Below are positions 51,801 through 59,082 of a DNA stretch of 64,000 nucleotides, in pieces; the stretch's first letter is position 1, and every line of letters starts with the position of its first letter. The DNA is from Winogradskyella costae (GTDB taxonomy: Bacteria > Bacteroidota > Bacteroidia > Flavobacteriales > Flavobacteriaceae): contig NZ_JABFDK010000001.1 in the NCBI RefSeq assembly GCF_013403865.1, forward strand, positions 1-64,000. Reading direction: 5' to 3'. The notes under the pieces are model-generated. The model was not told the origin of the DNA. It did no database searches and saw nothing but the letters and a program-made list of their open reading frames with translations. A program made the position numbers and the translations under genes.

Positions 51801-52900
51801 TCATCTTCTGCGGCATAACCAGGAAATGTAGAGCCATCAGAATCTATAACTACTAACTCATCCCAACCATTTTCTATAAATCCAGAATTGAATGTTAAAT
51901 TTACTGGTGTAATTCCGTCAGCACTTGTATAAGTAAAAATAACTGGATTAGTCGCTCCACCACTATCGTAACAGTAATCTTGAGTAAGTAAACCGTTCGC
52001 AACGCAATCTATATCAAAATTAGTTTGAAGTGTTGTTGTAAATGTAAATGGTCCTGCAAAATTAGAATATTCTTCGCCACATACCGATTGAACATAATAA
52101 TCATATGCTGTGTTATTAGTTAAGTCTGTTACACTATACATTGTTTCTGTAACTCCATTAATCATGGTTCCCGTTCCTAGTGTAAAACCTGCAACACCAT
52201 ATTCTATATTCCATGAGGTTGCTGTTCCTTGTTCTTCCCAGCTAATATCTGCCGAAGTAAAGTTTAAATTATTAGCATTAAGCGCTATGGGTTCGAAACA
52301 AGTAATTAAATTCCTCACTCTAAAATTATCGACAAATACTTCTACATCTTCAATATCATCGACTTCGCCTTCTGAAGCTAATATTCCAAATTGAACAGTT
52401 TCGCCACTATAGGCCGTTAAATCAATAATAGGATGTTCACCTTCAACAGATACCTCTGAGTTTTCATCATAAGTTAATAGCGGTATCCATGTTGTACCAC
52501 CATCATTGGTTAATAACAATTGAACCGTATCATCAGATCCCAACGTACCTGCAGTGGTACTACTATCCCATGCCATGATGCCAAAATCAAAATCCACTTG
52601 AAAAGGACCACCTGACAAATCAAACTCTGGAGATAAAAGCCAATCACTTTTATTAGCTAAATATAGGTTTATGCGATATGCACCACTTAATCCATTATTT
52701 AAAAATCCTTCTGCCAACCAAGATCCCGATCCTATATCCATAGGTCCAGATTCAGCATCTCCATTATCTGCTTCTTCCCAGCATTCATTAGGTATTACAG
52801 AAAAGTCTTCATAATAATTTGTGGTAACGATATCACATTGCGCTGAAGCAATCATCGTAAAAAATAGTGTAATAAAAAATAAAAGTAGTTTTTGTTTCAT
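48854..52900 (-). CDS. Large T9SS-exported multidomain surface protein
   Basis: 1348 residues with a signal peptide (1-20). Domains in order: a cleaved-adhesin/MAM-like jelly roll (about 30-200), a fibronectin type III domain (about 205-290), a CUB-like region with cysteines (about 300-420), pre-peptidase-like beta domains with DDVWFSFEA and ETYFIRVYSQ, an Ig-like segment, a DUF7619-type region with SYDPNDK (about 1120-1260), and a type IX secretion type A sorting domain (last 75, starting SLFPNPAKENVTIQL). It is probably exported and anchored at the surface as an adhesin. Its tail is nearly identical to that of the 53011 gene. Confidence 0.88.
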   Translation of the reverse strand: MKQKLLLFFITLFFTMIASAQCDIVTTNYYEDFSVIPNECWEEADNGDAESGPMDIGSGSWLAEGFLNNGLSGAYRINLYLANKSDWLLSPEFDLSGGPFQVDFDFGIMAWDSSTTAGTLGSDDTVQLLLTNDGGTTWIPLLTYDENSEVSVEGEHPIIDLTAYSGETVQFGILASEGEVDDIEDVEVFVDNFRVRNLITCFEPIALNANNLNFTSADISWEEQGTATSWNIEYGVAGFTLGTGTMINGVTETMYSVTDLTNNTAYDYYVQSVCGEEYSNFAGPFTFTTTLQTNFDIDCVANGLLTQDYCYDSGGATNPVIFTYTSADGITPVNLTFNSGFIENGWDELVVIDSDGSTFPGYAAEDENYGNSGDLTGLTFQSTGDSISFYINSDASVSCQSNSGNMSQGINYTVSCATCINPGVTFEAVNDCENGEQFLIDVDVTSLGDATSLTISNNNNEETTSVTATGVYQIGPFPFLVDVIVSVENDQDETCSVNSSIIQVLGCPPSNDECDAAIVVPVNSGISCDVLTSGTINLASDSGLPNNSCEGIPNDDVWFSFEATSEEHAISIVNLANGTLSIDHTLYEGTCGALTEIYCSQGYSSIVSNLTIGETYFIRVYSQEDIAETTTFDLCIRETPSEFMCENTSMFCAIEGVLTIDNTTGVDSFGSIGCLYNAPNPTWSAVQIGSSGLINMQIEQRNVNDVLLDADYVVWGPFDSLGMACETIVFSDCSNCPSDSENPDFYPFGNIVNCSFSASSIENFTIDNAQAGEFYILLVTNYSGDPGTISITQTNINEEGAGGLTADFDIALGPDMNVCNDDAEDVILNATSPFADNYEWFYNGELLFSGIDVSSIEVNLSGVYKVIAYNNNCETLAEDEIVVSFLDCDNTGIIEVSAFYDDNENMVFDTTESNFTNGYFTYELNNDGIINTVTSSSGSFTIASLDETNSYDINYYFYSEHEDCFDVSILSFEDVSVPLGEIITIEFPIVNDQSCEDVSVHLINQETPRPGFSHTNYLILENLGVSATSGTVEYLLDEDLTINSISTGSNYLTTTYANGFSLDFVNLLPQQTIIVNVNLQTATSANLGDLVTTTATYTTSSNDIVSENNESSVTEEVIGSYDPNDKMESHGKDILFDDFAASDEYLYYTIRFQNVGTAEAITVRIEDVLDTQLDESTFHMLRSSHNYVVTRTDRNLEWNFDNINLPAEQDDADGSNGYVYFKIKPNVGYAIGDIIENTAAIYFDFNAPIITNTFQTEFVETLSVNGFDNTGFSLFPNPAKENVTIQLASSNFETGSVNIYNIQGKAILKPIDFEGNSSIIDISSLESGLYFVTLTVEDSVTIQKLIVD

Positions 52901-52956
52901 AATGAAGTACTTTGGGTTGGTTAAAGATATAAGAAAATATCAATTTCTTTTGATAA

Positions 52957-52990
52957 TAAAAAAAGCCTCAGAATATACCTGAAGCTTTAT
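52957..52990 (-). terminator. Terminator of the 596-residue T9SS gene
   Basis: On the minus strand AAAGCTTCAG...CTGAGGCTTTTTTT, nearly the same hairpin as at 48801-48832, followed by T residues. It lies 21 bp past the stop. Confidence 0.8.
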
Positions 52991-53010
52991 TTATAAAATT
53001 TATTTTCAAC

Positions 53011-54801
53011 TTAATTCACAATTAGCTTTTGAATCGTTGCTGTATTTCCAACGGTCAACTCTACAAAATAAAAGCCACTTTTTAAACTTGAAATATCTAA
53101 AACCGACGAATTCCCTTCAAAATTAATAGGTTTCAAAATTGCTTTTCCTTGAATGTTGTAGATATTTACGCTTCCAGTTTCAAAATTAGACGATGCCAAT
53201 TGAATGGTTACGTTTTCTTTTGCTGGATTTGGGAACATGTTAAAGCGAGTGACATTAAATTCATTTAAACTTAAAGCTACTGAACTTTCAAGATAATCTG
53301 GAATTGTGTTGCTATTTGTATCATCATCCGTTGGATCTCCGTTATTATTATAATCTTCGTCTATCGTTAAAATGCCATCACCATCATCGTCGTCATCTAA
53401 ATAATTCTCTATCTCATCGTCATCTGTATCAACAAACTGGTGTATTGTGTTATTAGATCGTCCTAAAACAATATTAATTTCATCTATAGTTGCAACGTTA
53501 TCGCCATCATCATCACTGTCTAAATAATTTGGAATGTCATCACCATCGGTATCATCATCTTCTAGATTACCATTACCATTTATATCCTCATCACTATCAA
53601 TGACTCCATCGTCATCAGTATCTGTACAACTGAATTCCTCTACAATTATATGAGTAATGCTAGAACACCCAAAATCTGAAGAATATAACATAACTGCATA
53701 TTCACCAGGTTCTGTTACCGTAAGTGAAGGTAGGTTTGCGCCTTGTATAGTATTCCCATTAAAATCCCATTCAAAATAATTATCAAAACCAGACAATCCT
53801 GTTTCCAATACCAAAGTGCCGCCTGTGCAAAAGCTATAATTACTTTCCATATATATTTCTGGCAACGTATTTACATAAATATCAAAATTAGTAAGCGCAA
53901 AGCAGCCACTTGATCCTTCAACTCTAACATAAATAGTTTGTGGATTACTTACGTTTGTAAAATTAGTTGGATCTAATGGAGCAAAATTACCCAAGGCATC
54001 AGCTTCATTTATAAAATAAGATAGCGTAAAGGACTCTCCTGACGGATTTATTTCACCCTCGTTTAGTGTTAGATCAAAATCGGTAATTCCATCATTATCA
54101 TCATCGCAAAGCATAATATCACTTGGAGTTCCCATAGCACCAAAAGGATTTGGTAAAACACGTATGGTTAATGTGGTAAAGCCTACACAACCTGTATTAG
54201 TATCAGTAACGACTACAAATAATGTTTGAGGGTTGGGTGGAAAGCCATTTATAGAACTATTTGTATAGGCCGTTGGGTTTGCAATAACGTTAGTCTGTGC
54301 TTGTGCATCAGCATTGGTTTCATAATAAGTTACGGACCAATCTGTATTCCCATTTGTAATCTCAGTATCTTTTACAGTTAAATCGAATACAGCGGTCTCA
54401 TCTGCATTATCGTCACATAACTCTAAAGGTGTTGATGCCGTAACTATAGGTGTTGGATTTACAACCAATGCTAATTCAGCAGTATCATAACTTCCTGTAT
54501 TATTATCTTCTAATCGCACATATATAATTTGTAACCAATCAGTATTATTGACATAAGAATAAACTACAATAGGGCTAAAATCATTTTCAGCATCATACAG
54601 TGTTTCGTGATATGTTACTGTAAAATCTATTGCACTTTGACTTCCCAAAACTTGGACATCTGCATAAGTTAAATCGAATAAAGCAAAACCATCATTGTCA
54701 TCATCGCAAACCACGTAATCATTGGGTTGATTAGCCACCTGAGCAAATGAAATTGTGTTGATTGTTAAGAATAGAAATAGGGAAAGTAGTTTTTGTTTCA
54801 T
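53011..54801 (-). CDS. T9SS-exported protein with calcium-type acidic repeats
   Basis: 596 residues with a signal peptide (1-20). Three related segments of about 95 residues begin CDDDNDGFALFDLT, CDDNADETAVFDLT and CDDDNDGITDFDLT. An Ig-like domain follows, then thrombospondin type 3-like calcium loops (DTDDDGVIDSDEDINGNGN; DSDDDGDN) at about 395-490. A type A sorting domain closes the protein (MFPNPAKENVTIQL to ATIQKLIVN). It is an exported, calcium-stabilised surface protein. Both terminator and tail duplicate those of the downstream gene. Confidence 0.87.
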   Translation of the reverse strand: MKQKLLSLFLFLTINTISFAQVANQPNDYVVCDDDNDGFALFDLTYADVQVLGSQSAIDFTVTYHETLYDAENDFSPIVVYSYVNNTDWLQIIYVRLEDNNTGSYDTAELALVVNPTPIVTASTPLELCDDNADETAVFDLTVKDTEITNGNTDWSVTYYETNADAQAQTNVIANPTAYTNSSINGFPPNPQTLFVVVTDTNTGCVGFTTLTIRVLPNPFGAMGTPSDIMLCDDDNDGITDFDLTLNEGEINPSGESFTLSYFINEADALGNFAPLDPTNFTNVSNPQTIYVRVEGSSGCFALTNFDIYVNTLPEIYMESNYSFCTGGTLVLETGLSGFDNYFEWDFNGNTIQGANLPSLTVTEPGEYAVMLYSSDFGCSSITHIIVEEFSCTDTDDDGVIDSDEDINGNGNLEDDDTDGDDIPNYLDSDDDGDNVATIDEINIVLGRSNNTIHQFVDTDDDEIENYLDDDDDGDGILTIDEDYNNNGDPTDDDTNSNTIPDYLESSVALSLNEFNVTRFNMFPNPAKENVTIQLASSNFETGSVNIYNIQGKAILKPINFEGNSSVLDISSLKSGFYFVELTVGNTATIQKLIVN

Positions 54802-54848
54802 AATAGGTTAAATTTGTATCTCTCAAATATAGATTAAATAATATAGTA

Positions 54849-55646
54849 ATGAGTAAATCCATCTCTAGCGTTCAAAATTCATTCATAAAACAACTTGTTC
54901 TGCTCAAAGAAAAATCGAGACAACGTAAAAAGTCTGGACAATTTTTAATTGAAGGAAAACGCGAATTATCATTAGCTATTAAAGGCGGTTATAAAATAGA
55001 TACCTTATTATTTTATCCTGAATTATTTTCGGAAAGCGAAGCTAATGCCTTATCGCAATATGAAATTGAATGTATTGAAATTTCAAAAGACGTATTTCAA
55101 AAGTTAGCACATCGCGATACTACTGAAGGAGTGATTGCTGTTGTAAACACTAAAAAGCATACGCTTGAAGATTTAAAACTCACATCTAAAAACCCACTGA
55201 TCTTAGTGGCAGAAGCCCCTGAGAAACCAGGGAATATTGGTGCCATATTACGTACGGCTGATGCTGCCAACGTTGATGCTGTGATTATTGCGAATCCGAA
55301 ATCAGATTTATACAACCCAAATATTATTCGTTCTAGTGTTGGTTGTGTCTTTACTACCGAAATCGCTATGGCCAGCAGCGAAGAAGCTATTGCTTTTCTG
55401 AAGAAATACAATTTCAATATTTTCTCAGCTATTTTACAAGAATCAGAACCTTACCATTCCCAAAATTACACATTACCAACCGCGATTGTGGTTGGCACTG
55501 AAGCGACGGGATTAACTGAAGAATGGAGAGCTGCTGCAACAAAAAATATAAGTATTCCTATGCAAGGAGTTATAGACTCCATGAACGTATCTGTTGCGGC
55601 AGGAATCCTAATTTTTGAAGCAAAACGCCAACGTGATTTTAAATAA
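54849..55646 (+). CDS. SpoU/TrmH-family RNA methyltransferase
   Basis: 265 residues. A substrate-binding N-terminal domain (about 5-100, KQLVLLKEKSRQRKKSGQFLIEGKREL) precedes the SPOUT knot with its three motifs: EAPEKPGNIGAILRTADAA, VGTEATGLTEEW and ISIPMQGVIDSMNVSVAAGILIFEA. It methylates a ribose in rRNA or tRNA using S-adenosylmethionine; the target nucleotide cannot be told from sequence. Confidence 0.93.
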   Translation: MSKSISSVQNSFIKQLVLLKEKSRQRKKSGQFLIEGKRELSLAIKGGYKIDTLLFYPELFSESEANALSQYEIECIEISKDVFQKLAHRDTTEGVIAVVNTKKHTLEDLKLTSKNPLILVAEAPEKPGNIGAILRTADAANVDAVIIANPKSDLYNPNIIRSSVGCVFTTEIAMASSEEAIAFLKKYNFNIFSAILQESEPYHSQNYTLPTAIVVGTEATGLTEEWRAAATKNISIPMQGVIDSMNVSVAAGILIFEAKRQRDFK

Positions 55647-55654
55647 ATAAAAAA

Positions 55655-55763
55655 CGTCAGTTCGAGTGATTTTCGAAGCATGAGAAAATTGTATCGAGAA
55701 CTATTGTTACTACTAAGATTCTCGATAAAAAATTTCAAAAAGGAAATTTCACTCGAAGTGACG
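55655..55763. repeat. Cloverleaf-type palindromic intergenic element
   Basis: Ends CGTCAGTTCGAGTG (55655-55668) and CACTCGAAGTGACG (55750-55763) are complementary at 13 of 14 positions. Inside are three hairpins: ATTTTC/GAGAAAAT (about 55670-55689), TATCGAGAA/TTCTCGATA (55692-55700 with 55719-55727) and AAATTTC/GAAATTT (55730-55736 with 55743-55749). Single-stranded DNA or RNA would fold as a cloverleaf. It has no coding capacity and resembles REP- or MITE-like elements I recall from Flavobacteriaceae intergenic regions. Confidence 0.75.
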
Positions 55764-55785
55764 AAAACGCACATAATACATCAAA

Positions 55786-57018
55786 ATGACAGCACAAACC
55801 TTATTCTATATAACTATAGCCATCATTATCATCAACTTTATAGTTGATAAAGTACTTGATGCTATAAATGCAAAACATTATAGCGATCCAATTCCTGAAG
55901 TATTAAACGATGTGTATGATACTGAGGAATATAAAAAATCACAAGCGTACAAAACTGTCAATTACAAATTTGGACTTGGAACGTCCGTGTTTTCGTTTGC
56001 CTTAACTCTAAGTTTTTTACTTTTAGATGGTTTTGAATACGTTGATAACATCGCCCGAAGTTATTCTGACAACCCTATAATTATCGCCTTAATTTTCTTT
56101 GGTGTTATTATGATTGCTAGCGATATTATTACCACACCATTTGGGTATTATAAGACCTTTGTCATTGAAGAAAAATTCGGGTTTAATAAAACCACCAAGA
56201 AACTATTCATCTTAGACAAATTGAAAGGATTAGTTATGATGGCGCTTTTAGGAGGTGGTCTCATTGCTCTTATTGTTTGGTTTTATCAGGTTACAGGAAA
56301 TCAATTTTGGTTATATGCTTGGGGAATTGTAACTGTATTCACCGTGTTTATGAATATGTTCTACTCTAAGCTTATTGTACCACTATTCAATAAACAAACT
56401 CCTTTAGAAGATGGAGAATTAAGAACTAAAATTTCAGCTTATGCCGAATCGGTTGGTTTTAATCTCGATAAAATTTTTATTATCGATGGTTCAAAACGAA
56501 GTACAAAAGCCAATGCCTATTTTTCGGGCTTTGGAAGCGAAAAACGCGTCACACTTTACGATACTTTAGTCAACGATTTAGACGATGAAGAAATTGTTGC
56601 CGTTTTAGCACACGAAGTTGGTCATTATAAAAAAAAGCATATTATATTTAATTTAGTAACCTCTATCCTACTCACCGGATTAACACTATTTATCTTATCC
56701 ATTTTTATTTCAAATCCGCTTTTATCACAAGCCATTGGAGTTGAAAAACCAAGTTTCCATGTTGGACTCATTGCTTTTGGGTTACTTTATTCTCCTATTT
56801 CAGAAATCACAGGATTAATAATGAATTATGTGTCTCGCGTTTTTGAATACCAAGCAGATGATTATGCTAAAAACACTTATAAAGCCGAACCTCTAGTTAC
56901 TTCATTAAAGAAATTATCTAAAAATAGCTTAAGTAATTTAACACCTCATAAAGCGTATGTGTTTATGCATTATTCGCATCCTACGCTTTTAGAACGTGTT
57001 AGGAATTTGAAGAAATAA
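55786..57018 (+). CDS. M48-family (Ste24/CAAX protease-like) membrane metallopeptidase
   Basis: 410 residues with six to seven transmembrane helices. The zinc site is AVLAHEVGHYKKKH (HExxH, about 276-280) with the third ligand in EYQADDYA (about 358). The motif RSTKANAYFSGFG before the active site is typical of Ste24-type M48 peptidases. It is an inner-membrane protease, probably of quality-control type. The SET gene follows 17 bp later. Confidence 0.93.
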   Translation: MTAQTLFYITIAIIIINFIVDKVLDAINAKHYSDPIPEVLNDVYDTEEYKKSQAYKTVNYKFGLGTSVFSFALTLSFLLLDGFEYVDNIARSYSDNPIIIALIFFGVIMIASDIITTPFGYYKTFVIEEKFGFNKTTKKLFILDKLKGLVMMALLGGGLIALIVWFYQVTGNQFWLYAWGIVTVFTVFMNMFYSKLIVPLFNKQTPLEDGELRTKISAYAESVGFNLDKIFIIDGSKRSTKANAYFSGFGSEKRVTLYDTLVNDLDDEEIVAVLAHEVGHYKKKHIIFNLVTSILLTGLTLFILSIFISNPLLSQAIGVEKPSFHVGLIAFGLLYSPISEITGLIMNYVSRVFEYQADDYAKNTYKAEPLVTSLKKLSKNSLSNLTPHKAYVFMHYSHPTLLERVRNLKK

Positions 57019-57035
57019 AACAAACTTCGTTAAAC

Positions 57036-57485
57036 GTGAACACCTCAAAAACAGACGACGACTTTATAAACATGGATATCATTGAATCTCCAGAGTCAGA
57101 TTACTTATATACCGAAACTTCACAAATTAAAGATGCTGGAAAAGGGTTATTTACAGCTATAGAAATCTTTGAAGACGAAATAATTTCGATATTCAAAGGA
57201 GAAATCATCACAAACCAAGAAGCCGAAAAAAGAGCACAACAAAACGAGGATCGGTATTTCATTAATTTATTAGATGGTAATATTATGGATAGCATGCATA
57301 CAGATTGTTATGCAAAGTATGCCAATGATGCAAAAGGAGTATCACATGGTCCTTTTAAAAATAATGCCATTATTACTTTAGATGAAGACGACAATGTGTG
57401 TATTAAAGCATCAAAAGACATAAATCCAGGCGAGGAAATATTTTGCAGTTATGGTAAACCGTATTGGAAAAAACACAGCACATGA
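57036..57485 (+). CDS. SET-domain protein
   Basis: 149 residues from a GTG at 57036; an ATG at 57072 is an equally possible start. The SET fold motifs are KDAGKGLFTAIEIFEDEIISIFKGE, a YAKYANDA region in place of the usual NHS knot residues, and the closing NPGEEIFCSYGKPYW. Bacterial SET proteins may methylate lysines; whether this one is active is unclear because the N-H-x-x-x-N motif is not exact. It sits 17 bp after the M48 gene. Confidence 0.82.
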   Translation: MNTSKTDDDFINMDIIESPESDYLYTETSQIKDAGKGLFTAIEIFEDEIISIFKGEIITNQEAEKRAQQNEDRYFINLLDGNIMDSMHTDCYAKYANDAKGVSHGPFKNNAIITLDEDDNVCIKASKDINPGEEIFCSYGKPYWKKHST

Positions 57486-57607
57486 AACCAAAAACTTACA
57501 TTTCAAAACATTATAACTTATGATAAAATTCAGATAGTAACTTCACATTTTTATAACACTATAAAGCTACATTTTTTATAACTTTGAATAAAAGAAAATA
57601 TAAAATC

Positions 57608-58327
57608 ATGACAGAGTTAAAAAATAGAAAAGCAATAATAACAGGAGGAGGAAGAGGCTTAGGTAAAGCTACTGCAATTGCTTTTGCAAAAGAAGGTATT
57701 GATGTTGCAATTACGGGTAGAAACGAAGCCGTGTTAAAAGAAACTGTTGCAGAATTAAAAGCACTTGGTGTTAATGCCATTTATGCTGCTTTTGATGTTA
57801 GCAATTACGAGGAAGTTCAAAAAAGTATAAAATCTTTAATTGACACTCTAGGCTCTATAGACATCTTAGTAAACAATGCTGGTATTGCTGCTTTTGGATC
57901 GCTTAATGATATGGAAGTAAACCAGTGGAGCCAAATTATACAAACCAATGTTATGGGAATGTACTATGTTACTAAAGAAGTTTTACCACATTTAATAGCT
58001 AAAAATGAAGGTGACATTATAAATATATCATCTACTGCAGGATTAAGTGGTAACGCAACAACATCTGCATATTCTGCTTCAAAGTTCGCTGTGATTGGAA
58101 TGTCTCAATCGTTAATGAAAGAAGTGAGAAAAAACAACATTAGAGTTTGTACCTTAACACCAAGTACTATTGCTTCAGACATGTCCATAGAGTTAGGTAT
58201 TGCTAGTAAAGACTCAGAAGATAGCGTTCTACAACCTGAAGATTTTGCAGAATTAATTGTATCTGGCTTAAAATTACCAAGAAGAGCTATGATGGCAAAT
58301 GCGTCTTTATGGTCTACTAATCCTTAA
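57608..58327 (+). CDS. Short-chain dehydrogenase (3-ketoacyl-ACP reductase-like)
   Basis: 239 residues from the ATG at 57608; an upstream TTG would add eight unlikely residues. Cofactor loop ITGGGRGLGKATA (about 11-23), NNAGIAAFG, active-site serine in INISSTAGLSG, YSASK with the catalytic tyrosine and lysine, and TLTPSTIASDMS. This is an NAD(P)-dependent SDR, often annotated as a FabG-like reductase. The substrate is unknown. A terminator follows at 58351. Confidence 0.93.
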   Translation: MTELKNRKAIITGGGRGLGKATAIAFAKEGIDVAITGRNEAVLKETVAELKALGVNAIYAAFDVSNYEEVQKSIKSLIDTLGSIDILVNNAGIAAFGSLNDMEVNQWSQIIQTNVMGMYYVTKEVLPHLIAKNEGDIINISSTAGLSGNATTSAYSASKFAVIGMSQSLMKEVRKNNIRVCTLTPSTIASDMSIELGIASKDSEDSVLQPEDFAELIVSGLKLPRRAMMANASLWSTNP

Positions 58328-58350
58328 ATTTTAACTCGAAATAAGTAATT

Positions 58351-58386
58351 ACAAAACCTGCATTGAATGTGGGTTTTGTTGTTTTT
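58351..58386 (+). terminator. Rho-independent terminator after the SDR gene
   Basis: ACAAAACC (58351-58358) and GGTTTTGT (58372-58379) with a partly paired loop, followed by TGTTTTTT. Confidence 0.8.
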
Positions 58387-58450
58387 TATTTAGAAGTATT
58401 TGTATTATTGAATTCGAAATCGTTCTAATTGAACATTTAAAAATTCAAAG

Positions 58451-58954
58451 TTGACTAAAATTAAAACACCAATAACAAATAGTATTGTCAAAATACCAAT
58501 TGTTATTATTTCAATCCTCATCTTCTTTCGTGATTATAATAGTTTAATTGACTATTTTGAACTATCAGGAAATAGCAACTCCATTATTGATTATTTGAAA
58601 ATAATAGTTACGACTTCAATATTTAGGACTTCCTTTTTGATGCTTATTCCTCTAATTGGAGTCTTCTTAAAAACAAAAACGGGTTGGGTCCTAATGCTTT
58701 CCTTTTATTATTTGATAATAACCCTTATAATTTATTTTTTTATTGATACTAATTTTGAAAGGGATGGAGAAATATTAATTGCTTTTTTTATTGTAATACT
58801 TCCAATAACCTTAATTGGCGTTATGAATAACAAGGATAATACTGAGGTTGTTTATCGCATAAAAAGCAATGAATTAATAAGGATGAATTTGGCTTCATTT
58901 ATTATAGCTCTAATTCAAATAGCAATGATTAGCTTTTTAAACCTTACACAATAA
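58451..58954 (+). CDS. Hypothetical four-helix membrane protein
   Basis: 167 residues from a TTG at 58451; no ATG is available before residue 60, so the start is uncertain. Hydrophobic segments lie at about 14-28, 48-65, 78-94, 105-125 and 145-163, so it is a small integral membrane protein. No family is recognised. It lies between a terminator and the RelA/SpoT gene and appears to be a single-gene unit. Confidence 0.6.
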   Translation: MTKIKTPITNSIVKIPIVIISILIFFRDYNSLIDYFELSGNSNSIIDYLKIIVTTSIFRTSFLMLIPLIGVFLKTKTGWVLMLSFYYLIITLIIYFFIDTNFERDGEILIAFFIVILPITLIGVMNNKDNTEVVYRIKSNELIRMNLASFIIALIQIAMISFLNLTQ

Positions 58955-59082
58955 TAAGTAGTCCTCTTCATTTTTCTATTATTACCTAAAGAGCGGCACT
59001 ATTTTATTTAAAAATTAAAATATATTCAAATTTCATTTAGAAAAACAATTGCAATTAGAAATCCTTTCACTACTTTAGTTCT

